From Mycobacterium sp. 852014-50255_SCH5639931 (lineage in GTDB: Bacteria; Actinomycetota; Actinomycetes; Mycobacteriales; Mycobacteriaceae): DNA of 64,000 nucleotides. The DNA lies in contig NZ_LZSV01000023.1 of the NCBI RefSeq assembly GCF_001665605.1, positions 27,738-91,737 on the forward strand, read 5' to 3'. The position numbers and the translations under genes were made by a program. Of the stretch, positions 49,415-60,041 are shown piece by piece. The number at the start of each line of letters is the position of its first letter. Position 1 is the stretch's first letter. The notes under the pieces were generated by a model. The model did not search any database. It was not told where the DNA came from and saw only the letters and a program-made list of their open reading frames with translations.

Positions 49415-50523
49415 TTCTGCCCCATGGCGGCCATTCCGTCCAGCACATAGGTCAAGCCGAAATCGGGGCCGAAATCCTGAATCGTCCCTGTGCTGCATCC
49501 CAGTTGCCGAAGGCCCATCAAGTTACAGATCTCTTTGGTGTACTGGCTGTCGAAGAGCAACCGGTCCGTGAGGAAGCGTGCGCGCACGCTGCCGTTCGCC
49601 CGGTCGACCATGTTGTAGGCGTTGTCGGCCACCAGCGGAGCAAGGTCCAGGAGTTCGGCCAGGTCGCGCCGCTGGTCGGTCACCATCTTCAGCGTGGTAT
49701 TGCCGTTGAGGGCGGCCTGCTTGATGTTGTCGCGGTTGGCGTCGAGCAGGTCGCCGGCCCGCTGGATCAGTTGATCGAGTTTGCGTCCCGTGCTGCCGCT
49801 GCCAATGTCCTCGTCGGCCATGATCTGGCTGACTTGGTGGATGGTGGAGGCGAATTCGCGCAACTTCGTGTCATTGGCGGCCACCGCATCGAACAGCGTG
49901 CTGATGTTTCTGACTATTGTGGTGATCTGCTCGCGGGTCGTGGCGCCGCCGTCGCTGGACAGGCGCAGCGCCTTGGAGAGCTCGCCCAGCGCCGCTTTGA
50001 TCTTCTCGCCGTTGCCTTTGACCACCTCGGTGCCGCCGCCCAGCACATCGGCGATCGGGCCGCCGCCATGTCCGTCGCCCTCGAGCGACTTAGTCACCTT
50101 GTCCAAAACGTTGAGGACACTGCTGAATTCGACAGGCGTCTTGGTGCGGGGCAAGCCGATGGTGTCGTGGTTTTCCAGGGTCGGTCCGCTGTGATAGGGC
50201 GGCGTGAGTTCGATCTGCCGGTCGGTGAGGATGGAGGTCGACACCGTGACGGCCTGCACGGTGGCGGGAATTTTGACGTGGCGGTCGACGGTGAATTCGA
50301 CTTCGACATAGCCGCCCTTGGCATTGATCTTGGTGATCTTGCCGACCGGCATGCCCAGTACCGCCACCACGTTGCCCTCGTAGAGGCCCGAGGCGCTGTC
50401 GAATTGCGCGGTCACGGTGATCGTGTCCTCGTCGGAACCCAGGTACCACCAACCGATGCCGGCCACCGCTGCGATGACCGCGACGGCGGCGACGACGGCC
50501 ACCGCTTTGGATGCCGGGCCCAT
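49411..50523 (-). CDS. mceD: MceD-type lipid-transport protein
   Basis: 370 aa. Membrane helix at about 6-27, MCE domain with QFDSASGLYEGNVVAVLGMPVGKITKI, and a helical domain. Unlike M. tuberculosis MceD proteins (about 530 aa by memory) it has no long Pro-rich tail. ATG 50523 shares one base with the mceC stop (TGATG). It ends with the GTGA overlap into mceE. Confidence 0.92.
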   Translation of the reverse strand: MGPASKAVAVVAAVAVIAAVAGIGWWYLGSDEDTITVTAQFDSASGLYEGNVVAVLGMPVGKITKINAKGGYVEVEFTVDRHVKIPATVQAVTVSTSILTDRQIELTPPYHSGPTLENHDTIGLPRTKTPVEFSSVLNVLDKVTKSLEGDGHGGGPIADVLGGGTEVVKGNGEKIKAALGELSKALRLSSDGGATTREQITTIVRNISTLFDAVAANDTKLREFASTIHQVSQIMADEDIGSGSTGRKLDQLIQRAGDLLDANRDNIKQAALNGNTTLKMVTDQRRDLAELLDLAPLVADNAYNMVDRANGSVRARFLTDRLLFDSQYTKEICNLMGLRQLGCSTGTIQDFGPDFGLTYVLDGMAAMGQK

Positions 50524-51578
50524 CACTTGCAGTCCTTGAAATACTGGATCATGCCGAATTGCTTGGCACGGCCACTGATCGCGCACATCCACGAGTCGAT
50601 CAACGGAACGTTGGGGGCGTTGAAGTTGATCGCGTTGCCGTCACCCGTGAGGTTGGCCGCCTCCCGGAAGAAGATCGGACTGGTTTGCAGCATGCTGTGC
50701 AACAGATCGTCGTGCGCAGACATCAGGTTGGTGAAGTCCCGCATGTCTTTGATCAGCGCGTCCAGACCCGACCGGTCGTTGACAACAACCTGGCTCATGG
50801 TGTCGACAAGACTGGAGAGGGATTGCATCATCGCGTGGAAAACGGCGCGCCGCGCGACGAATTGGCCCAGCAGGTCTTGGCCCTGGTCGACCAGAGTGCC
50901 GATGCCGGCCTGCTGACGCCGCAGCGTGTTGGTCACCTGCTCGGTGCTGCGCAGCAGCTGCCCGAGTTGGTCACGTCGTACCGCGATGATCGACGACAGT
51001 GTGTTGATGTTCGAAATCGCCTGCGGCACAACCGCCGGTAGGCCCTCGAGCTGCTTGCCGAGCACCGCAAGCGATTGTGCGAACCGGTCGGAGTCGACCT
51101 GCTCGAAAGTGGTGGTGGCGTCCTGCAACGCGGCTTGCAGGTCGTAGGGCACCTCGGTGTGCGCCAAGTCGAAGGTGTTGTTGGGCAGGTGCGCCGGGCC
51201 GTTGGGTTCCAGCGCGAGGTAGCGCGAACCGAGAATGGTGGTGACCTTGATCTGCGCCCGGGAATCCTTGCCCAACGCGATGTTGTCCCGGATCTTCAGC
51301 CCCGCCTCCACATGGTCACCGACGAGTTTCATGCTGGTGACGTTGCCCACCGGGATGCCCGCGACCACGATCGGGTTGCCGGCCCGCAGCGAGGCCGCTT
51401 GCAGGAACTCCGCGGTGTAGTGCCGGTATCCGGCGCCGAGCGCATGCACCAGCAGCATGACCCCGATGATCACCGCGACCACCGCGACGGCGATGAACCC
51501 AAGCCAGGTCTTGTTGTAGCTTTCCAGCGGACGCCTTGTCATCCGCGAAAACCGAAGCCGTACGGACGGGTCAGCCAT
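50523..51578 (-). CDS. mceC: MceC-type lipid-transport protein
   Basis: 351 aa. Short basic N-terminus, membrane helix (about 27-48), MCE domain with LQAASLRAGNPIVVAGIPVGNVTSMKL, helical region and a C-terminal pair of cysteines (DSWMCAISG... YFKDCK). No Pro-rich tail is present, in contrast to many MceC proteins. ATG 51578 lies inside the mceB gene (8-nt overlap). Confidence 0.92.
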   Translation of the reverse strand: MADPSVRLRFSRMTRRPLESYNKTWLGFIAVAVVAVIIGVMLLVHALGAGYRHYTAEFLQAASLRAGNPIVVAGIPVGNVTSMKLVGDHVEAGLKIRDNIALGKDSRAQIKVTTILGSRYLALEPNGPAHLPNNTFDLAHTEVPYDLQAALQDATTTFEQVDSDRFAQSLAVLGKQLEGLPAVVPQAISNINTLSSIIAVRRDQLGQLLRSTEQVTNTLRRQQAGIGTLVDQGQDLLGQFVARRAVFHAMMQSLSSLVDTMSQVVVNDRSGLDALIKDMRDFTNLMSAHDDLLHSMLQTSPIFFREAANLTGDGNAINFNAPNVPLIDSWMCAISGRAKQFGMIQYFKDCK

Positions 51579-52626
51579 CAGCCGTACTCCTGCATCTGGG
51601 GGTGTGCCATGCCTTGTTGCCCGGCGTCGCCGCGTTGATGATGATCGGCACCACGTCGTTGAGGCCGGGGAAGAACCCCATGAAGTTCACGTCGCACACG
51701 TAGGCATTGCCGTACGCTCCCTGATTGCCGACCCGGGTAAGCCCCTTCAGCAGCAGCGGGATGTTGTCGCCGAAGAAGGCCACCTGCGGTTCGACGTCCA
51801 TGATGTGTTTGGTGACGCCGGGCTGGCGATCGATGAATTCGCGCAATGCGGGGTACACGTCCGTGGCCGAGGCCGACAGCCGGCCGGTCACCCGGGCCAG
51901 GGAACCCACCGAGCTGACCAGGTCCGGGCGCCGCGCGTCCAGCTCGCCGACGATGCTCCGGGTCTGCGTGATGACCCCGTCGAGGTCGTCGTTCTGCTGG
52001 GCCAGGTTGCCCATCACCTTGTCAAGATTGGTGATCACACTGCCGAGGGCCTGGTCGCGGCCCGCGAATGTCTCTGTGAGCGTAGACGTCTGGCCGACCA
52101 GCGTGGTGAGCGATGACGTGTCGCCTTGTAGCGACTGGATGATGCCCTTGGTGAGGTTGTCCGCGTCGTGGGGATTCAGCAGGCTGAACAATGGTTCGTA
52201 GCCGTTGAGCAGCGTAGTCACGTCGAAGGAGGGTTCGGTGCGTTCCAGCGGAATCGTGCTGCCGGGCGGGAGCGGCTCCGGACTGCCTTCCTTCCCCAGA
52301 GACAGTCCGAGGTAACGCTGACCGACGATGTTTTGATACGTCACCGACGCGAGGGTGTTGCCGAACAGCCGCTGTTCTTGCTGCACCACGAACGAGACTC
52401 TCGCCAGTTTCCCTTCGAGATCGATTTTTTCGACTCGGCCGACGCGCACTCCGGCCATCCGGACGTCGTCGCCTTCACGAAGCCCGTACACGTCGCTGAA
52501 CACCGCCGAATACTTGGCGGTGTTGCCGGCCACGTCGCGCCGCAGGCTCACATACACCAGCCAGGTCAGGGTCAGCGAGACAACCATGAACAGGGTCAAC
52601 GCGATGAGTGGGCCGCGAAACTTCAT
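51571..52626 (-). CDS. mceB: MceB-type lipid-transport protein
   Basis: 351 aa, the usual MceB length. Starts MKFRGPLIALTLFMVVSLTLTW, a single membrane anchor. The MCE domain has FSDVYGLREGDDVRMAGVRVGRVEKI. The C-terminal part contains two cysteines (YVCDVNFMG... TPRCRS). ATG 52626 overlaps the mceA stop by ATGA; the longer frame from 52857 lies within mceA and is not used. Confidence 0.93.
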   Translation of the reverse strand: MKFRGPLIALTLFMVVSLTLTWLVYVSLRRDVAGNTAKYSAVFSDVYGLREGDDVRMAGVRVGRVEKIDLEGKLARVSFVVQQEQRLFGNTLASVTYQNIVGQRYLGLSLGKEGSPEPLPPGSTIPLERTEPSFDVTTLLNGYEPLFSLLNPHDADNLTKGIIQSLQGDTSSLTTLVGQTSTLTETFAGRDQALGSVITNLDKVMGNLAQQNDDLDGVITQTRSIVGELDARRPDLVSSVGSLARVTGRLSASATDVYPALREFIDRQPGVTKHIMDVEPQVAFFGDNIPLLLKGLTRVGNQGAYGNAYVCDVNFMGFFPGLNDVVPIIINAATPGNKAWHTPRCRSTADG

Positions 52627-54206
52627 TTGGCCTCCCCGGGCGACTGAGCCGGTGGGTGAGCTAGCGATACCGTGGTGCCGCGGGCGACCGGACCCAGCAG
52701 CAACTCGGTGGCTTCGGTCGCGGGCGCGCCGGTGATCACGCCCAACACGTTTCGTTCGTACTGGCTCCCAACGGGTCCCACGTTCCCCCCGAAACGGGAG
52801 CCGCCGAAGGAGGCCTGCGGAATCCACGGCGCCTTGGGCGCCACCGGCGCGACCCACGGTTCGTGCGGTTGTGGTGTCGCGGGCGCCCCAGGCGACGGGT
52901 TATCGGGATTCGCGCTCCCGGGCACGGGTGGTGACGGCGTAATCCCCGCGGGCAGCGGGGGATTGGGGTCCGACAAGTTGGGGGTCGGGTTGATCAGCGG
53001 CGGACCCACCGCGACGAGGTTTCCGTCCGGACCGATCACGGTGCCGGGCGGCGGAGCCAGATCCTTTGGCGGTTGATAGTTCTGCGGCAGCAGCACGTCG
53101 GGCAGATCGGGCCGCACCGGAATCAGCGGTGCGGTGAAACAGCTGGGTCCCTTCAGCTCGCCGTAGTGCGGACAGTCGGCGCGCGTGTAGGTGGAGCTGG
53201 GGGTGAACGTCAGCATCGCGCGCATGTTGCCGAGATTGGTCTGTGGGTTCCAGACCTGCTCCATGAACTGGTTGGCCAGGTTGTCGAGTTTGGCGACGGC
53301 GGGCACGAAGTTGTTCGACTTCTGCGCCAGCACACCCAGGACGGGGGTGAAATCGGTGGTGATCCGAATGAGTTGGTCGATGTGGTTTTCGAACGATTGT
53401 CGCGTCGTGCCGACCGTGTAGTCCGCGCCCGACAACAGCGAGGCCAGTTGCCCGCGGGTTTCGGCGAACGTCCGCATCGGCTCGACGGCCTGATGCAACG
53501 CGTCGAGCAGATCGGGCGCCGTTTGCGCGAGCCCATTGGTCGCTTCCAGCAGTGCGGACACCGTCGAGGGGCCGGTGTCGGTGCTGACAATCGAATTGAG
53601 CTGATCGAGAAGGCGATTCAATTGCGCACCTGCGTTGAGCAGGCTCACCCGGCGGTGGTCGGTGGCGGCGCCCAGCGCGGCCAGGATGCCCACCGACCTG
53701 TCATCGCGGTCGCGCCCGGCCGCGGCGAGCAGGTCGCGCAACTTGCTCACGGTCGTTTGAAACAGAACGGTCGGAAGCCGCTTGTCTTCCGGGATATGCG
53801 CGCCATCGCGGATTTTCACGCCCGGGCCGTTGCCCACCAACTGAACCGATGACACGGCGAAGACATTGCTGGGCACCACGCGCGCGGTCACGTTGGCCGG
53901 AATCGACTTGGCGTATTCCTCTTTGAGGTCGATGTGGACATAGTTGGGTTCGCCGTGCGCTGCGGGGACGACGCCGTTGACCGTCCCGACAAGAACGCCG
54001 TGGTATTTGACGTCCGACTTCTGCGGAAGGCCGTCGCCCACGTTCAGCAGATCGGCGACCACTCGCACGTAATCGTTCAGCCGGCCGGTCGATTTGACCA
54101 ACATCGCGGTGGTGAGCAGGGCGCTGACCACCACGACCGCAATGCCGATGCCGAACAGCTGCCGGTCGGAGGGGCCGCGTCCGTCCATCTCAAAGGAATT
54201 GGGCAT
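52623..54206 (-). CDS. mceA: MceA-type lipid-transport protein with proline-rich tail
   Basis: 527 aa. Membrane helix at about 19-38, MCE domain with VADLLNVGDGLPQKSDVKYHGVLVGTV, helical domain (to about 330), and the segment TYTRADCPHYGELKGPSC typical of MceA. The last about 170 residues are Pro/Gly-rich. First needle subunit gene after the permease genes. ATG 54206 is used; an internal ATG lies six codons later. Nine nucleotides separate it from yrbEB. Confidence 0.92.
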   Translation of the reverse strand: MPNSFEMDGRGPSDRQLFGIGIAVVVVSALLTTAMLVKSTGRLNDYVRVVADLLNVGDGLPQKSDVKYHGVLVGTVNGVVPAAHGEPNYVHIDLKEEYAKSIPANVTARVVPSNVFAVSSVQLVGNGPGVKIRDGAHIPEDKRLPTVLFQTTVSKLRDLLAAAGRDRDDRSVGILAALGAATDHRRVSLLNAGAQLNRLLDQLNSIVSTDTGPSTVSALLEATNGLAQTAPDLLDALHQAVEPMRTFAETRGQLASLLSGADYTVGTTRQSFENHIDQLIRITTDFTPVLGVLAQKSNNFVPAVAKLDNLANQFMEQVWNPQTNLGNMRAMLTFTPSSTYTRADCPHYGELKGPSCFTAPLIPVRPDLPDVLLPQNYQPPKDLAPPPGTVIGPDGNLVAVGPPLINPTPNLSDPNPPLPAGITPSPPVPGSANPDNPSPGAPATPQPHEPWVAPVAPKAPWIPQASFGGSRFGGNVGPVGSQYERNVLGVITGAPATEATELLLGPVARGTTVSLAHPPAQSPGEAK

Positions 54207-54215
54207 ATCCGCGAC

Positions 54216-55079
54216 CTACCCGCCGAACCGTGCGCCGGAGTCGACGCCCCACAGCGCCATGGTGAGCAGCATGTTCACGATGATCACGACGGTGATGCTG
54301 GCTCGCATACCGTGTCCCGCGGCGACCCCGACACCCTCAGGGCCGCCGCTCGCGTAAAACCCGTAGTAGCACTGGATCGTGGATGCGATCCAGACGAAGA
54401 TGACGGCCTTGATCAACGAATAGACGATGTCCTGGCCGGCCAGCATCAGCGTGAAGTAGTGCAGATAGGAACCGGTCGAGCCGCCACTGCCGATCCCCAC
54501 CACTATTTGGGTGCTCAGGTAGCCGATCGCCAGGCATGCGGCGTAGAGCGGAACGATCGCCACCACCGAAGCGATCAGCCGGGTCGTCACCAGGTAGGGG
54601 ATCGGGCGGATCGCAATCGATTCCATCGCGTCGATTTCCTCGGCGATGCGCATGGATCCCAGCTGGGCGGTGAAGCGGCAGCCGCCTTGCATGGCGAAGG
54701 CGAGCGATGCCATCAGAGGAGCCAGCTCGCGGGTGTTGACCAGCGAGGAGACGAACCCGGTGGCGGGACCGAGTCCGAGCAGATCCAGGAAGTTGTAGCC
54801 CTCGATGCCGACGAGCGCGCCGACGGTCGTGCCGAGGACGACGGCCACGCCGGCGGTGCCGCCACCCACCACGATCGAGCCGTTGCCCCAGGTGATGTTC
54901 GACAGCAGCCGCAAGAACTCGCCCCGGTACTGGCGTAGGGCAAGCGGCACGGCGACCAGCGCCCGGACGAAGAAGACCAACAAATGGCCGAGCCGGATGA
55001 TCGGTACTTTGCCCCTGCGGTAGAGCCTTACGAGCGGGACCGAAATCGGTGCAAGCGGTTGATAAGCGGAGGCCGTCAC
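54216..55079 (-). CDS. yrbEB: YrbEB (MlaE-type) permease of an Mce transporter
   Basis: 287 aa, five to six membrane helices. MlaE/DUF140 permease. The cytoplasmic EQ-loop SMRIAEEIDAMESIAIRPIPYL contacts the ATPase MceG (encoded elsewhere). The late SGGPEGVGVAAGHGMRAS matches the YrbE C-terminal motif. GTG 55079 lies one base beyond the yrbEA stop. Confidence 0.93.
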   Translation of the reverse strand: MTASAYQPLAPISVPLVRLYRRGKVPIIRLGHLLVFFVRALVAVPLALRQYRGEFLRLLSNITWGNGSIVVGGGTAGVAVVLGTTVGALVGIEGYNFLDLLGLGPATGFVSSLVNTRELAPLMASLAFAMQGGCRFTAQLGSMRIAEEIDAMESIAIRPIPYLVTTRLIASVVAIVPLYAACLAIGYLSTQIVVGIGSGGSTGSYLHYFTLMLAGQDIVYSLIKAVIFVWIASTIQCYYGFYASGGPEGVGVAAGHGMRASITVVIIVNMLLTMALWGVDSGARFGG

Positions 55080-55080
55080 G

Positions 55081-55920
55081 TCACAGCCCCGTCCTGGGCG
55101 ACAACATGATGTAAAGCTGGCTGATGGCGACGTTGACGATCATCAGCAGCAGGATCGCCTCGACGACCGCCGCGTTCACCGAGTTCGCGACGCCCGTTGG
55201 TCCGCCCTTGGTGGACAAGCCTTTTTGGCTCGACACGATGGCCACGATCGCGCCGAACACGATCGCCTTCACCAGCGCCAAGATCATGTCGTCGGTCGTC
55301 GCGAACGACGCGAATGTCGAAACGAAGCTGCCCGGTGCCCCGTTCTGGAAATACACGTTGAACATGTAGCTCGCGAAGAATCCCGCGAAGCACACGACGC
55401 CGGTGAGGGCCACACCGATCATCACGGCCGCGGCGAGGCGGGGGACCACCAGACGGCGGATCACCGAGACGCCCATCACCTCCATCGCGTCGGTTTCTTC
55501 GCGCATCGTGCGCGAACCCAGGTCGGCGGTGATCGCCGACCCGACGGCCGATGCCATCAGCACCGCGGCCACCAGCGACGCCCCCTGCCGGATGACCGCG
55601 AGCCCGCTGGCCGCTCCGGCCAGCGACGTGGCCCCGACCTGGCCGGCGAGCAGCGCGAACTGGATGGAGAGGGTGACGCTGATGGGCAGCGACACCAGGA
55701 TCGTCGGCAATACGGCGGTGCCGGCCATGAACGCGCCCTGACGGACGAACTCCTGCCATTGGAATCGCCCGGTCATCAGGTCGAAGAAGAAGTATTGAAC
55801 GGTGCGCACACCCAGAACGAACTGTTCGCCGACCGTCGTCAGCGAGGCGATCGGGTGACGTTTGACGTATCCGACCGACCAGTCCCGAACGGCGGCGACT
55901 CCATCGAGTTGTGTCGTCAT
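55081..55920 (-). CDS. yrbEA: YrbEA (MlaE-type) permease of an Mce transporter
   Basis: 279 aa, about five membrane helices, MlaE/DUF140 family. EQ-loop: GSRTMREETDAMEVMGVSVIRRLVVPR. C-terminal KGLSTKGGPTGVANSVNAAVV is the usual YrbE ending. First gene of the eight-gene mce unit plus accessory genes, transcribed divergently from a TetR regulator. ATG 55920. The ATPase gene is not in the operon, as is normal in mycobacteria. Confidence 0.93.
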   Translation of the reverse strand: MTTQLDGVAAVRDWSVGYVKRHPIASLTTVGEQFVLGVRTVQYFFFDLMTGRFQWQEFVRQGAFMAGTAVLPTILVSLPISVTLSIQFALLAGQVGATSLAGAASGLAVIRQGASLVAAVLMASAVGSAITADLGSRTMREETDAMEVMGVSVIRRLVVPRLAAAVMIGVALTGVVCFAGFFASYMFNVYFQNGAPGSFVSTFASFATTDDMILALVKAIVFGAIVAIVSSQKGLSTKGGPTGVANSVNAAVVEAILLLMIVNVAISQLYIMLSPRTGL

Positions 55921-55948
55921 AACGGCCCGAGCTGGGGTCCGGCCAGCA

Positions 55949-55954
55949 AACTTA
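55949..55954 (-). promoter_or_regulatory. Candidate -10 element of the mce operon
   Basis: On the minus strand TAAGTT (TANNNT) lies 28 nt before the yrbEA ATG, giving a leader of about 20 nt. Tentative. Confidence 0.35.
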
Positions 55955-56226
55955 TGGCAGGGGTCATCGCGTGCCAGTTACCGCTTCCATCGGCTCTCTT
56001 CCCACCCGTTGAATTCCTGAGTGCCGAGCAGACGACTTCGGGTGCCATTGACGCCCATTGTTATTAAAATAGTGTCAACAGACCCCAAGATTCTGCAGTT
56101 CATCGGTGTGTGCCGCATCACATTAGCCTACTTGATAGGGACTTTCAATAGTGTAGAGTCACTCATCTTAGTTCGTCACGGGACGACACCATGGGGTTGG
56201 AATGTCGGATTGACGAAGGTGATGGC
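55955..56226. promoter_or_regulatory. mce/tetR intergenic region with duplicated AATAGTGT boxes
   Basis: AT-rich for this genome. The octamer AATAGTGT occurs at 56068-56075 and 56147-56154 in the same orientation, the second followed by the near-dyad AGTGTAGAGTCACT. A TAAAAT at 56065-56070 fits a -10 element for the TetR gene. The boxes are candidate operators for the adjacent TetR protein. Confidence 0.4.
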
Positions 56227-56829
56227 ATGCCCTCAGCAAACACCGGCTCGCTGCGGGACCGACGCCGTGCCGCGCTGCTCTCCCAGATTCAGCAGACCGC
56301 GCACCGGCTCTTCGCCGAGCGGGGCTTCGAGGCGGTGACGACGGAGGACATCGCCGCGGCCGCCGGGATATCCATCAGCACCTACTTCCGGTACGCGCCC
56401 ACCAAGGAGGGCCTGCTGGTCGACCCGGTCCGGGAGGCGGCCGCCGAGATCGTCGGCTCCTACAGCGCGCGACCGGCACACGAGTCGCCGGTGGAAGCGC
56501 TGATTCAGCTGTTCGTCACGCACGCCAGGGACGTCAGCGAAGTTGACGACCTCGACCCGTGGCGTCACGCCGTCGCAACCGCGCCTCACCTCTTGAGCAA
56601 ATCCGTACTGGTCAGCGAAACCGACCACGCCAACCTGATCGAGCAGGTCGCACAGCGGATGGGCGTCGATGCGATGGTTGACATCCGGCCCGCGTTGTTG
56701 GTCCACACGAGTTTGGCCACAGTGCAATTCGTCCTCGATGGGTGGCTAACCTCGGACATCGTCGCCAGCCCGCCTTTCCATGCGCAATTGGAAGATGCGC
56801 TGCGGATCACGCTCGCCGGATTCGACTGA
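56227..56829 (+). CDS. TetR-family transcriptional regulator
   Basis: 200 aa. N-terminal helix-turn-helix: [45 protein letters not shown], cited by its parts, is a standard TetR DNA-binding domain at residues about 18-62. The C-terminal ligand domain is helical and not assigned. ATG 56227 follows GAAGGTG; an in-frame ATG at 56191 would add 12 residues. It is divergent from the mce operon and likely controls it. Confidence 0.88.
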   Translation: MPSANTGSLRDRRRAALLSQIQQTAHRLFAERGFEAVTTEDIAAAAGISISTYFRYAPTKEGLLVDPVREAAAEIVGSYSARPAHESPVEALIQLFVTHARDVSEVDDLDPWRHAVATAPHLLSKSVLVSETDHANLIEQVAQRMGVDAMVDIRPALLVHTSLATVQFVLDGWLTSDIVASPPFHAQLEDALRITLAGFD

Positions 56830-56869
56830 CCGGGAGCCCGAATCGTCGCCCCCGGCGAAACCGAGGTGA

Positions 56870-58027
<1,158 letters not shown>

Positions 58028-58149
58028 TCGAACGGGTGCGGTGACCGCGGCTGTGTTAGCGTCCGCCTAGGGCTGTTTCGCCCGTGTCACCCCCATGGGC
58101 CGTCATCCCTGACCGTTGCCGGGCTGTTCGTTCCCTCAGGAGGGTCTTC

Positions 58150-58659
58150 GTGACACACGCGCTTATTCTGCTGCTGGCTCTGTTGATCGGTGTCGTCGCC
58201 GGGTTGCGCTCGCTGACGGCTCCCGCCGTCGTCGCCTGGGCCGCGTTTTTGGGTTGGATCGACTTGCACGGCACGTGGGCGGCCTGGATGGCCAACATCA
58301 TCACGGCGATTGTGTTCACCGTTCTCGCCATCGGCGAACTCGTCAACGACAAGCTGCCCAAGACGCCGGCCCGCACGGCGCCGCCGATCTTCGCCGCCCG
58401 GATCATCATGGGCGGGTTGGCCGGCGCGGTGCTGGGCGCATGGCCGCACTGGACCTATACCGCGCTCGGGGCTGGCGTCATCGGCGCGGTGCTCGGCACC
58501 CTAGGCGGCTATCAGGCGCGCAAACGTCTCGCCGCCGTGGCCGGTAAGGACTTGCCCATCGCGCTGCTGGAGGACGCCGTCGCGATCTTGGGTGGGTTTG
58601 CCATCGCTGCGGCGACCGGTCACGTGCTGACGGAGTACCTGCTGACGGCGGTTAAGTGA
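58150..58659 (+). CDS. DUF4126-type membrane protein (Rv2120c homologue)
   Basis: 169 aa, about five hydrophobic segments. LLLALLIGVVAGLRSLTAPAVVAWAA near the N-terminus and FTVLAIGELVNDKLPKTPARTAPPIFAARIIMGGLAGA are the family hallmarks (GLRS and GExxxDKLP). The function is unknown. GTG 58150 has AGGAGG at 58138-58143. It overlaps the following flavoprotein gene by GTGA. Confidence 0.85.
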   Translation: MTHALILLLALLIGVVAGLRSLTAPAVVAWAAFLGWIDLHGTWAAWMANIITAIVFTVLAIGELVNDKLPKTPARTAPPIFAARIIMGGLAGAVLGAWPHWTYTALGAGVIGAVLGTLGGYQARKRLAAVAGKDLPIALLEDAVAILGGFAIAAATGHVLTEYLLTAVK

Positions 58660-60041
58660 CAGAGCATTTCGACGCCATCATCGTCGGCGCCGGACAGGCC
58701 GGGCCACCGCTGGCGGGGCGACTGACGGCGGCGGGGCAGCGCGTCGCGCTGGTGGAGCGCAAACTCGTCGGCGGCACCTGCGTCAACACCGGATGCATCC
58801 CGACGAAGACGCTGGTGGCCAGCGCGTACGCCGCCCACCTCGCGCGGCGCGGTGCGGACTTCGGGGTTTCTACCGGACCGATCAGCGTGGACATGGCCAA
58901 GGTCAAGGTGCGCAAAGACGACATCATGCTGGGCGACCGCAAGGGCGTCGAGGACTGGCTGGCGGGCATGGACGGTTGCACCGTCTTTCGCGGGCACGCC
59001 CGTTTCGAGGATCCGCACACATTGCGTGTGGACTCGCAAAATGGGCAAGACGTGCTGCACGCCGACCGGATCTTCCTCAACGTCGGTGGCCGCGCGGTGG
59101 TCCCGGACATCCCGGGCCTGTCCGACATCGAGTTCCTCACCAACGTCTCCATCCTCGAACTCGACACGCTACCAACGCATCTCGTCATCCTCGGCGGTAG
59201 CTACATCGCGCTCGAGTTCGCGCAGATGTACCGGCGGTTCGGGGCCCCGGTGACCGTCGTCGAGAGGGGTTCGCGCCTGGCGTCCCGCGAAGACGAGGAC
59301 GTCTCCGCCGCCGTCCGGGCCATCCTGGAGGGCGAGGGCATCGACGTCATCGTCGGCGCCGACGACGTGCGGATCACCAAGACCGGCAACGGTTTTGAGC
59401 TCACACCTCGTATCGGTGCGGATCCCATTGCCGGAAGCCACCTGTTGCTGGCCGTCGGCCGGCGACCCAACACGGACGATCTGGGGCTTGAGGTGGCGGG
59501 TGTGCGGACGGACGCCCGCGGCTACATCGTCGTCGACGATCAGCTCAAGACCAACGTCGACCACATCTGGGCGATGGGCGACTGCAATGGCAAGGGGGCG
59601 TTCACCCATACCTCCTACAACGATTTCGAGATCGTCGCCGCCAACCTGCTCGATGACGACCCGCGCCGGGTCAGCGACCGCATCACCACCTATGCGCTCT
59701 ATATCGACCCACCGCTAGGGCGGGCCGGCATGACCGTCGACCAGGTCCGCGCGTCGGGGCGCAAGGCGCTCGTCGGTAAGCGGCCGATGACCAGGGTCGG
59801 CCGGGCGGTGGAAAAGGGTGAGACGCAAGGCTTTATGAAGGTCGTGGTCGATGCCGAAACCCGGGAGATCCTGGGAGCGGCCATCTTCGGTGTCGGCGGC
59901 GACGAGGCCGTTCACGAAATCCTGGACGTGATGTCGGCCAAAGCGCCCTACACCACGCTGGCGCGCACCATGCACATCCATCCCACCGTCAGCGAGCTCA
60001 TTCCCACCATGCTGCAGGAGATGACACCGCTATCGGACTAG
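58656..60041 (+). CDS. FAD-dependent pyridine nucleotide-disulfide oxidoreductase, RclA/mercuric-reductase-like
   Basis: 461 aa. Group I flavoprotein disulfide reductase: FAD motif IIVGAGQAGPPLAGRL, redox pair C42-VNTG-C47 in GGTCVNTGCIPTKTL, NAD(P) motif ILGGSYIALEFAQ, the second FAD motif IWAMGDCNGKG and the dimer-interface base HPTVSE. The absence of an extra N-terminal heavy-metal domain and of a C-terminal Cys pair argues against a true MerA; it may reduce metals, quinones or disulfides under oxidative stress, as RclA does. GTG 58656 overlaps the DUF4126 gene. M. tuberculosis has no such gene here (memory). Confidence 0.85.
   Translation: MTEHFDAIIVGAGQAGPPLAGRLTAAGQRVALVERKLVGGTCVNTGCIPTKTLVASAYAAHLARRGADFGVSTGPISVDMAKVKVRKDDIMLGDRKGVEDWLAGMDGCTVFRGHARFEDPHTLRVDSQNGQDVLHADRIFLNVGGRAVVPDIPGLSDIEFLTNVSILELDTLPTHLVILGGSYIALEFAQMYRRFGAPVTVVERGSRLASREDEDVSAAVRAILEGEGIDVIVGADDVRITKTGNGFELTPRIGADPIAGSHLLLAVGRRPNTDDLGLEVAGVRTDARGYIVVDDQLKTNVDHIWAMGDCNGKGAFTHTSYNDFEIVAANLLDDDPRRVSDRITTYALYIDPPLGRAGMTVDQVRASGRKALVGKRPMTRVGRAVEKGETQGFMKVVVDAETREILGAAIFGVGGDEAVHEILDVMSAKAPYTTLARTMHIHPTVSELIPTMLQEMTPLSD

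Noticed and set aside
46944..55920. Assigning the operon to a numbered mce family (mce1-mce8)
   Set aside because: Subunit lengths and flanking genes are not enough to choose; it needs a phylogeny of the YrbE or Mce proteins.
58656..60041. Mercuric reductase as a firm call for the flavoprotein
   Set aside because: The C-terminal cysteine pair that binds Hg(II) is absent and there are no mer genes around, so only a family-level call is made.
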